Shown here one piece after another: positions 1-5,686 of a stretch of 7,794 nucleotides of DNA. The notes beneath the pieces were generated by a model. The model searched no databases. It worked only from the letters and a program-made list of their open reading frames with translations, and was not told the origin of the DNA. Each line of letters begins with the position of its first letter. Within the stretch, counting starts at the first letter, position 1. The DNA comes from Balneolaceae bacterium. Its GTDB lineage: Bacteria > Bacteroidota > Rhodothermia > Balneolales > Balneolaceae. Both the position numbers and the translations under genes were made by a program. Location of the stretch: the NCBI GenBank assembly GCA_007118525.1, contig SKRK01000186.1, forward strand, positions 1 to 7,794, written 5' to 3'.

Positions 1-1088
1 CTCTCTCCGGTTTCATCGCCTTTGCAACTCCTTATATGCTCTTCCCGGATTCAAACGTATCCTCCATTCAGCTTGGCAATATTTCAGGAGCCGGGTTGAT
101 CGCCTACCTGCTCGGCAAAATGGCGGATTACTACTGGCCAATGCTGGTTCTTTTTCTGATACTGGCCTTTGGTGATATACACACCCCTTTTGAGAATCTT
201 GTCACAAAAGGGCTCTATATGATATTTGCAGCCACATTTTTTATAGGTCTCAACCTAATTTCCATTACCCGATATCTGAAAAGCGGCCCTGATTCACAAT
301 TCTGGCAGGAGTCGGAAAAGGGGAGGGATATGCGGCGCAAATTAGCCGACTATTTTAAATATCCGCTCGACCCCGGATCGATTCCGAGCCTCATCAACAC
401 GCTTATTATTACCGCTGCCGGAATGATTGCCATTGTTGCAGGGTCAATTTTCTACGGCTGGCTTGGCTCGCACTATGAGATCATAGCGGCCCTTTTAATT
501 CTGCTCGCCGGCTGGGTGATGATTCATAAACTGAAAAAAAACCCGGAAAAAAATTATTACTCTACCAATGCCTTTTTCAGGGAATTTTTCGGATCAGACC
601 TGCAGGGTGATAGCGTTGTGGAACGCAGAAAAGTGGAACAACTTTGGTGGGTGCCTGTGTCGATAAGGGCTAATGTGTGGCAGTTTATGCAGCAGCTCGA
701 CCGCAAAATACCGGCCGGGCGTGTGGTGGCTGTAGGGCATTTCCTGATATGGTTTATTGCTTACCAGCGGCCTGAACAGGAGTTTATGACGGCTCTTTGG
801 ATCCTGTTTGCGCTCGCACACCAGTTATTTGTAATGTTGTCTATGCAAAACAGCATGGCGCCCGGGTGGCTGCTAAGATGGGTAGGTTCGGGTACAAACT
901 GGTTTTTTACCCGGTTCTGGATGCAGTTAAGATGGTTGGTTCCGCTGTTGTTGAGCATGAATATGCAGCTTTTTGTTTTCGGCATACCCGGATTCAGAGA
1001 ACAATTCCTGATTACACTGTTCTTTTTGATAAGCGCAATGATTACATCTGCCATTGGAGTTGTACAGTTAAAAAGAGATTTTAAATAG
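1..1088 (+). CDS. Polytopic inner-membrane protein, probable ABC transporter permease (5' end missing)
   Basis: The reading frame is open to the left edge: the first full codon is at 3, and the eleven residues before the ATG at 36 are hydrophobic and in frame, so that ATG is probably internal and the true start lies outside the window. Counting from the Met at 36, about eight hydrophobic segments are visible near residues 33-46, 57-78, 116-141, 147-165, 229-243, 250-269, 299-316 and 322-344. A polar stretch (about 167-228, many charged and Trp residues) separates the two halves and is probably cytoplasmic. I do not recognise the family from motifs. The permease role is inferred from the ABC ATPase that starts five bases after this stop codon, the usual arrangement for a two-gene ABC transporter. 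No substrate can be deduced. It could instead be an unrelated membrane protein co-transcribed with the ATPase. Confidence 0.72.
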   Translation, partial: LSGFIAFATPYMLFPDSNVSSIQLGNISGAGLIAYLLGKMADYYWPMLVLFLILAFGDIHTPFENLVTKGLYMIFAATFFIGLNLISITRYLKSGPDSQFWQESEKGRDMRRKLADYFKYPLDPGSIPSLINTLIITAAGMIAIVAGSIFYGWLGSHYEIIAALLILLAGWVMIHKLKKNPEKNYYSTNAFFREFFGSDLQGDSVVERRKVEQLWWVPVSIRANVWQFMQQLDRKIPAGRVVAVGHFLIWFIAYQRPEQEFMTALWILFALAHQLFVMLSMQNSMAPGWLLRWVGSGTNWFFTRFWMQLRWLVPLLLSMNMQLFVFGIPGFREQFLITLFFLISAMITSAIGVVQLKRDFK

Positions 1089-1093
1089 AAGAT

Positions 1094-1717
1094 ATGCTGG
1101 AAATAAAAAACCTGACCAAACAGTATAAACCCGGTAAACCGATCTTTACGGATTACACAAACCGGTTTGATGCCGGCAAATGTATCGGGGTTTTTGGCCC
1201 GAATGGATCGGGTAAAACCACGTTCTTGAGAATACTTTCCGTAAACTCCTACCCGACAAACGGCACGGTCTTGTTTGAGGGAATTGATGTTCACGAAAAT
1301 CCCGGCAAATTTTTGGAATCAGTTGGACTGGTCCACGACGAAGAGACCCTTCCCCAGCACCTTACAGCTGTTGAGATGCTGGAGTGGATTTTACGAAGCA
1401 GAAAACTATGGAGTGATAGTTCTGCGGATGAGATCGACAATATATTTGATAATCTTGCATTGGTTGAAAGGAACGAACAGATAGGCACCTACTCAACCGG
1501 CATGAAAAAGAAAACTCAGATTGCAGCAGCTTTTATACTTAAGCCGAAAATCTTGATTATGGATGAACCATTGAGGGGGCTCGACCAGGCAACCCGGAAA
1601 GTTGTTTCAGAAATGATTGCTCGTGCAAAAAAAGAGAATAGGCTTATTTTAATGTCATCACACTCAATAGAGTTCAGCAGTGAACTGTTTGATGAAATGA
1701 TTGAATTCCCGCTTTAG
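1094..1717 (+). CDS. ABC transporter ATP-binding protein (short, 207 aa)
   Basis: This is a single nucleotide-binding domain that would power the membrane protein just upstream (five-base gap, so probably co-translated). Walker A GPNGSGKT lies at residues 35-42, the signature region YSTGM at 133-137, Walker B ILIMDEP at 153-159 with the catalytic Glu158, the D-loop RGLD at 161-164, and the switch His190 in SSHS. At 207 residues it is near the minimum for the fold and lacks the C-terminal extension of many ABC-2-type ATPases; it resembles the small CcmA/YtrB-like exporter ATPases. Two departures are visible: the signature reads STGM rather than SGGQ (STGM is known in this exporter group), and the usual Q-loop Gln is Asp82 in a gapless alignment with the common IGYLPQ pattern. 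The start at 1094 is supported by the short gap and by the beta-strand opening MLEIKNLTKQY typical of the family. The weak AGAAG before it is the only Shine-Dalgarno-like sequence. Substrate unknown. Confidence 0.93.
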   Translation: MLEIKNLTKQYKPGKPIFTDYTNRFDAGKCIGVFGPNGSGKTTFLRILSVNSYPTNGTVLFEGIDVHENPGKFLESVGLVHDEETLPQHLTAVEMLEWILRSRKLWSDSSADEIDNIFDNLALVERNEQIGTYSTGMKKKTQIAAAFILKPKILIMDEPLRGLDQATRKVVSEMIARAKKENRLILMSSHSIEFSSELFDEMIEFPL

Positions 1718-1732
1718 TTTTTTTACTAAAGC
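1711..1732 (+). promoter_or_regulatory. Perfect 8-bp stem-loop over the ABC ATPase stop codon
   Basis: GCTTTAGT (1711-1718) is the exact reverse complement of ACTAAAGC (1725-1732), with a six-T loop between. The TAG stop of the ATPase gene (1715-1717) lies inside the left arm. The stem has only three G-C pairs, and no T-tract follows on either side, so it does not look like a classic intrinsic terminator. It could act as an mRNA 3'-end stabiliser or processing site that uncouples the downstream reductase from the transporter genes. It may also be chance. The inverted repeat is seen directly; function is inference. Confidence 0.4.
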
Positions 1733-1772
1733 ATATACTGATAATCGAAACACAGATAATTATTCAAACCCA

Positions 1773-2696
1773 ATGGCAGAAATAAAACTTCCAGAAGTTG
1801 AACTCAATATCTACTCTCCAAAAAATCCGGTGGAAGTAACCGTGGTGGAAAATTATGTCGTTACCCTGGAGGCGAGCCCTAACTTTGTTCGGCATATCAC
1901 ATTTGACATTTCGGGTACTGACCTTGAAAACAGAGTAAGAATAGGGCAGTCGATAGGTATATTGCCGCCCGGGCAGGATTCTAAAGGCCGCGAGCATAAA
2001 CTCAGGCTCTATTCTGTATCCTCACCAACATCGGGTGAGAGAGGAAAACCACACCTGATTTCAACAACGGTAAAACGGACTATCGAGGAGTTTGAAGAGA
2101 AGATCTATCTGGGTGTGGCTTCCAATTATCTTTCGGATTTAAAACCCGGAGACAAGGTGAAAATGACCGGCCCGAGTGGCCGCCGGTTTCTGCTTCCGGA
2201 GAATGCAGAAGATTTTAACTATCTGTTTTTTGCAACCGGAACCGGTATAGCACCATTCAGGGGAATGATTATGGAACTGTTTGAAAAGGGAGACTATAAA
2301 AATGAGTGTGCACTTATCTTTGGATGCCCTTACAGGACCGACCTTCTCTATCCCGCGTTTTTTAATGAAATGGATCAAAAGCATTCAAACTTCCATTACC
2401 TGCCAAATATTTCCCGGGAAGACCGCCGGCCGGATGGTTCGAAATACTACGTTCAGACAAAAATAGAAGATGAAAAGGAACTTCTCTACCCGATTCTGAG
2501 ACAGGATAATACACTGGTTTACATATGCGGTTTAAAGGGTATGGAATCCGGGATTTACCTTGAATTGTTAAAGCAGGGCCTCAGTGATTATGTCGAAATC
2601 AAAAAAGAGTTGCCGGAAAATCTGAATGACATTCCACGCGGCGATTTCAAAAAATTCGTAAAGCCATCTGTTCGCACCTTCGAAGAGGTTTATTAA
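1773..2696 (+). CDS. Plant/cyanobacterial-type ferredoxin-NADP(+) reductase
   Basis: This 307-residue flavoenzyme should move electrons between reduced ferredoxin (or flavodoxin) and NADP(H) through FAD, in the cytoplasm. The FAD domain carries RLYS at residues 78-81 and GVASNYLSDLKPGD at 114-127. The NADP domain has ATGTGIAPFRG at 154-164, FGCPYRTDLLY at 183-193 and YICGLKGMESG at 250-260. Ser214, Arg215, Lys224 and Tyr226 have the spacing of the residues that hold the 2'-phosphate of NADP in plant-type enzymes, so NADP rather than NAD is expected. The protein ends in EVY: Glu305 and the terminal Tyr307 match the catalytic Glu and flavin-stacking Tyr of chloroplast and Anabaena FNR, and Ser81 and Cys252 complete the set. 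An in-frame TTG at 1701 would overlap the ATPase gene and add 24 residues unlike the family; the ATG at 1773 gives the family length, although no Shine-Dalgarno precedes it. A BoxA-like oxygenase reductase is less likely, since no ferredoxin domain is fused. Confidence 0.93.
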   Translation: MAEIKLPEVELNIYSPKNPVEVTVVENYVVTLEASPNFVRHITFDISGTDLENRVRIGQSIGILPPGQDSKGREHKLRLYSVSSPTSGERGKPHLISTTVKRTIEEFEEKIYLGVASNYLSDLKPGDKVKMTGPSGRRFLLPENAEDFNYLFFATGTGIAPFRGMIMELFEKGDYKNECALIFGCPYRTDLLYPAFFNEMDQKHSNFHYLPNISREDRRPDGSKYYVQTKIEDEKELLYPILRQDNTLVYICGLKGMESGIYLELLKQGLSDYVEIKKELPENLNDIPRGDFKKFVKPSVRTFEEVY

Positions 2697-2833
2697 ACAT
2701 ATTCAAACAGCGTGAGCGAATACTCTACGTGCGAAGCACACTTAACGTGATACGCCGGCCGGCGGAGAACACTCAACACGGCCGCGTTCCGAATACTCAG
2801 AGTGGGTTGTCACTTTCTTATTACGAATTCACG
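2697..2833. repeat. Convergent intergenic spacer with clustered short palindromes
   Basis: The spacer lies between the stop codons of the reductase and the YihY-family gene. It holds a perfect 12-bp palindrome CGCCGGCCGGCG (2753-2764), a near-palindrome around CGGCCG (2775-2788, one mismatched pair), a small hairpin GTGC-GAA-GCAC (2729-2739), ACTC-A-GAGT (2795-2803), a 9-bp direct repeat CGAATACTC (2718-2726 and 2790-2798), and a distant 8-bp inverted pair TAACGTGA (2743-2750) / TCACGTTA (2829-2836) whose right arm covers the YihY stop codon. The G+C-rich centre differs from the flanks. No T-tract follows any hairpin, so it is not an obvious intrinsic terminator for either gene. It may be a dispersed intergenic repeat or a Rho-type or structured 3' end. 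I see no open frame or RNA gene in it. Confidence 0.45.
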
Positions 2834-3754
2834 TTATTCTTTCTCTTTTTCGGGTGAAGCGATCGTGAAGTTTTTCAATGAGACAAATTTGTATGGCAAA
2901 ATCCGGCCTCCGAATTTTTCTGTATAGACCTGGGTGAAAACAGCTCCGAGTAGAATTGTCTGAATATTGTAGTAGACCCAGACAACGAAGATCACAAGTG
3001 AACCTGCGGCCCGGTAGGTTGCTTCAATTCCGGTGGCTGAAAAGAAATAGCCAATCAGGTATTTGCCGATCAGGAATAAGATTGTCGTCACCACGGCACC
3101 TATCAATACATCACGCCATCGGGCATGCACATCGGGCAATATTTTAAAGATGAGCGTAAAGAAGATAACAGCAAAGAGAACGGTTCCAAACTGAGTTGCA
3201 ATCCGAAGAATAGCAATCTGGAATTCGGGCATAAAACTGATAAGCACCCCGGCCAGTACTCCGATCAGAGCTTCAGCCAGCAGTGAAGAGATCAGCAGCA
3301 GACTAAAGATGATAATCATACCGAAAGAGAGAAGACGATTCAGCAGAAAATGCCATACTGAATTGATCTTTATCTCTCCCACATTCCAAATACGGTTAAG
3401 CGTGATTTTCAGCTGATTGATAACCGTTGTCGCACCAAAAATTACCGTGCCCAGCGCGATTAAAGATGTAAGAAAGCCTGCACCGTCTTGCGTGCGTGCA
3501 ATCAAAAATTCACCCAGTGTATTGATGGCATCCTGATCCATGAAATCACCCAATAAATCGTGGATCTGCTCACTAACCATCTCTTCGCTCAAAAATATAC
3601 TTCCCAAAGAGACAATAAGAACAAAAAGCGGGGCAATAGAGAAGATGGTGTAAAAGGCAATTGCCGCACCTTGAGTCATAATGTCGTCTTCAGCCGCCTT
3701 TTTGAACGTACGCTTGACCAAATCCCATATGTCTCCAAGTATCGTCTTAATCAT
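2834..3754 (-). CDS. YihY/BrkB family (UPF0761) inner-membrane protein
   Basis: This is a 306-residue integral membrane protein of the family once called RNase BN; the nuclease name is a known misassignment and the real role is unsettled (transport or envelope functions have been proposed). Six hydrophobic segments lie at about residues 29-53, 93-112, 140-172, 182-206, 216-238 and 248-274, the usual topology. Family hallmarks are visible: GAAIAFYTIFSIAPLF near 29-44, INQLKITLNRIW near 112-123, KILPDVHARWRDVLIGA near 204-220, and RAAGSLVIFVVWVYYNIQ near 248-265 with the conserved AGSL and WVYY. A short charged tail ends in EKEKE. The start codon follows the aminotransferase stop codon with no base between (TAAATG), so translational coupling is likely. 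It is the last gene of a three-gene minus-strand operon. The length is normal and I see no damage. Confidence 0.92.
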   Translation of the reverse strand: MIKTILGDIWDLVKRTFKKAAEDDIMTQGAAIAFYTIFSIAPLFVLIVSLGSIFLSEEMVSEQIHDLLGDFMDQDAINTLGEFLIARTQDGAGFLTSLIALGTVIFGATTVINQLKITLNRIWNVGEIKINSVWHFLLNRLLSFGMIIIFSLLLISSLLAEALIGVLAGVLISFMPEFQIAILRIATQFGTVLFAVIFFTLIFKILPDVHARWRDVLIGAVVTTILFLIGKYLIGYFFSATGIEATYRAAGSLVIFVVWVYYNIQTILLGAVFTQVYTEKFGGRILPYKFVSLKNFTIASPEKEKE

Positions 3755-4912
3755 TTAGAACAATTCTTCTAAAGCCTTTTCGATTTCTTCTTTTGTGTTA
3801 TAAAAGTGGGGTGAAATCCGAAATACTCCTTCACGAACGGAGAGAGTAATTTTTTTCTCTATCAGTTTTAAGATCGTCTCCTCAGCATTTAAATCACTAT
3901 TGATGGTGAAACTAATAATACCCGAACGATTTTGCAGGCCGGTTGGAGAAAATATAGAAACCGACTGTTCATCCTTCAGCCTGTCAATCAGATATTGTGT
4001 AAGATATTGAATTTGCAGCAATATCTTATCGGTGCCGTACTCAAATAATGTTTTAAGGGATGCTCCCATTCCGGCAATACCCAGCATGTTTGGAGTTCCA
4101 ACCTCAAGATGCCCGGATAACGGCTGCCACTTTTGGTTGTAATTAAACAGCTCCCAGGGTTCTTCAACCGAGAGCCACCCTGTTCTGAACGGCTTCAGCT
4201 CAGAGGCCAGTCTCTCTGAAAGGTAGAGAAATCCAAAACCAAGCGGGCTCATCAGCCATTTATGCCCGCCACACGCAAGGGCGTCAATCCGGCACTCCTG
4301 AACATCAATTGGAAAAGCACCAAGGCTTTGAATGGCATCTACCACAAAGAAAATATTACGATCCCGGCACAGCTCCCCAATAGCTTTCAGATCGGCTCTA
4401 AATCCACTCAGAAACTGAACGGCACTTATAGAGATCATTTTTGTTCTGGGCGTGATGGCGCTCTCCAGCATATCCGCAGTAATGGTGTTCTCTTTGGCTT
4501 TTACGTATATCGTTTTAACACCCCGGTTTTCGAGAATTCGGAAGGGCTGGACGTTGGTAGGAAATTCCATACTGTTCAGGATAACCTCATCGCCCTCACT
4601 CCAGGGAAACCCTTCGGTTACGGCAGAGATCGCTTCTGATGTATTACCCATGTAGGAGATCTGTGATGAAGAAGGCGCATTCAGATATCTGGTGATAAGG
4701 CTCCTGGTTTCATCACTCAGTTTCATGGCGTGCTCAAAATTTTCAACCGGCCCGTTATTGCGCTCATCCAGGAATGAGTCAATTGCGCCGCGAACTCGAT
4801 TGGAAATGGGTCCTATGGCGGCATGGTTCAGGTAGATGTAACCGTTTCGGGTATGACTGAAATTAGAGCGTATCTCTTCTTGCTCTTGCTTTGAAAATGG
4901 AGTTTGAATCAT
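3755..4912 (-). CDS. PLP-dependent class V aminotransferase-like enzyme (no desulfurase cysteine)
   Basis: This 385-residue fold-type I PLP enzyme belongs to the class V group that includes cysteine desulfurases, isopenicillin N epimerase-like proteins and kynureninase. The N-terminal YLNHAAIGPIS (27-37) is typical. GNTSEA (89-94) should bind cofactor phosphate, Asp192 and Gln195 in VDAIQS contact the pyridine ring and its oxygen, and Lys218 in GGHKW is the Schiff-base lysine. The C-terminal R365 in FRISPHFYNT fits the substrate-carboxylate arginine. Compared with SufS, the loop that carries the catalytic cysteine is missing: the chain passes from LSVREG directly to VFRIS, so a normal desulfurase reaction is unlikely. 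An aminotransferase, lyase or epimerase role remains open and the substrate cannot be read. It begins eight bases after the DUF502 stop and abuts the YihY start, so it is the middle gene of the operon. No Shine-Dalgarno is seen before the ATG. Confidence 0.9.
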   Translation of the reverse strand: MIQTPFSKQEQEEIRSNFSHTRNGYIYLNHAAIGPISNRVRGAIDSFLDERNNGPVENFEHAMKLSDETRSLITRYLNAPSSSQISYMGNTSEAISAVTEGFPWSEGDEVILNSMEFPTNVQPFRILENRGVKTIYVKAKENTITADMLESAITPRTKMISISAVQFLSGFRADLKAIGELCRDRNIFFVVDAIQSLGAFPIDVQECRIDALACGGHKWLMSPLGFGFLYLSERLASELKPFRTGWLSVEEPWELFNYNQKWQPLSGHLEVGTPNMLGIAGMGASLKTLFEYGTDKILLQIQYLTQYLIDRLKDEQSVSIFSPTGLQNRSGIISFTINSDLNAEETILKLIEKKITLSVREGVFRISPHFYNTKEEIEKALEELF

Positions 4913-4920
4913 GGTATTAT

Positions 4921-5499
4921 TTAATTCTCTTCTTCTATATGTATATTTGTTACACCTGCGCTAACGGCAAACTTCATGGCGTCTGTTGGATTAACATCAA
5001 GTGGTTTTACCCGGCTTGGATCTACTAAAAATAGATTGCCCGAAAAATTATAGGAGTGAGGACAGTAAACCGCTACCCGGTTATGAATCTTGAGCAGGCT
5101 GAGGTCGTCTTCGGTTATGAATCCTACCCTGTCTACTCCATCTACAAGAGAAACAATAACCGGCCGGTTAAATTTCTTTTTATCGCCTACGAAAGCCTCG
5201 GTAAAATCTTTCAGCGCTGTATAGAGAATTTTGATGATCGGAATCCTGGTTACAAATTCTTCAAAATAGGTGAAGAGTGGTTTTGAGACCGCCCTTGTGA
5301 TCATAAAACCCAGAAACACAATCATAAAAAAAGCAGTGATAATACCCAGCCCGGGGATTTGTACCGGCAGCCATGTATATAAGAGAGAAGAGAATGAATC
5401 GTCCAGCCAGTTGGCCAGCAGGATTATTACATAAAATGTTGCAAAAAGAGGAAATATGAAGAGCAGCCCTCTGAAGAAGTAATTGAAAATGGTTTTCAT
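4921..5499 (-). CDS. DUF502 family membrane protein
   Basis: This is a 192-residue inner-membrane protein of the DUF502 family, whose biochemical role is unknown to me. Two transmembrane segments lie at about residues 8-30 and 48-69, and the rest is a soluble domain. Family marks are the N-terminal GLLFIFPLFAT (11-21), RIPIIKILYTALKDF (85-99), the glycine loop CPHSYNFSGN (146-155) in the place where many members have PTSG, FLVDPSRVKPLDV (157-169), and DAMKFAVSAGV (173-183). The C-terminus is acidic (EEEN). It is the first gene of the minus-strand operon, followed after eight bases by the aminotransferase-like gene, and its promoter should lie in the spacer shared with alaS. The ATG at 5499 places a Lys just before the first membrane segment and gives the usual length; no Shine-Dalgarno precedes it. 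Confidence 0.9.
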   Translation of the reverse strand: MKTIFNYFFRGLLFIFPLFATFYVIILLANWLDDSFSSLLYTWLPVQIPGLGIITAFFMIVFLGFMITRAVSKPLFTYFEEFVTRIPIIKILYTALKDFTEAFVGDKKKFNRPVIVSLVDGVDRVGFITEDDLSLLKIHNRVAVYCPHSYNFSGNLFLVDPSRVKPLDVNPTDAMKFAVSAGVTNIHIEEEN

Positions 5500-5686
5500 G
5501 AATCATTGATTTGGTTTCATTCCGGTTCCAATATAGTGAACAGACCCGATAAAGAGTTGCACGAATGAATCCGGTTTCACATTGCCTGTATGTTTGGCTT
5601 AAATTATCAATAAACAGGTGAGGTTAACGGCTTTTTTTTCTATTTTTTAAGGCTTCAGAAAAAATAAAAGTTTACATAACAGCATT
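5500..5686. promoter_or_regulatory. Divergent promoter region between the DUF502 operon and alaS
   Basis: These 187 bases must hold promoters for both directions. The alaS-proximal half is A+T-rich with runs of eight T (5632-5639), six T (5643-5648) and six A (5660-5665). An imperfect inverted repeat (CCTGT at 5585-5589, ACAGG at 5614-5618) surrounds a TTAAATTATC stretch and may be an operator or chance. No tRNA, T-box or other riboswitch pattern and no small open frame was recognised. For the minus-strand operon I find no convincing -7 or -10 box. Confidence 0.5.
5589..5596 (+). promoter_or_regulatory. Candidate Bacteroidota-type -7 element for alaS
   Basis: TATGTTTG matches the TAnnTTTG consensus of the Bacteroidota primary sigma factor exactly and lies about 90 bases before the alaS ATG. 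A matching TTG-type -33 element at the expected distance is not clear. A sigma-70-like alternative, TTGCCT (5582-5587) with a 17-base spacer and TATCAA (5605-5610), overlaps it. An 8-bp match with two free positions can arise by chance. Confidence 0.35.

Noticed and set aside
761..1294. 177-codon minus-strand open frame across the permease-ATPase junction
   Set aside because: It is antisense to two convincing coding regions and has a cysteine- and asparagine-rich, non-protein-like composition.
1701..1772. TTG start adding 24 residues to the FNR and overlapping the ATPase gene
   Set aside because: The extra residues (rich in Asn, Ser, Thr and Tyr) do not resemble family N-termini, the codon is a rare start, and the region holds the hairpin; the ATG at 1773 gives a normal length.
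2834..3754. Ribonuclease BN annotation for the YihY-family protein
   Set aside because: The old name came from a misassignment; the protein is a six-segment membrane protein without nuclease motifs.
5585..5650. Possible attenuator or terminator (CCTGT/ACAGG dyad followed by T8) in the alaS leader
   Set aside because: The stem is only five base pairs with a 24-base loop, and the T-run does not directly follow it, so a terminator hairpin is not supported.
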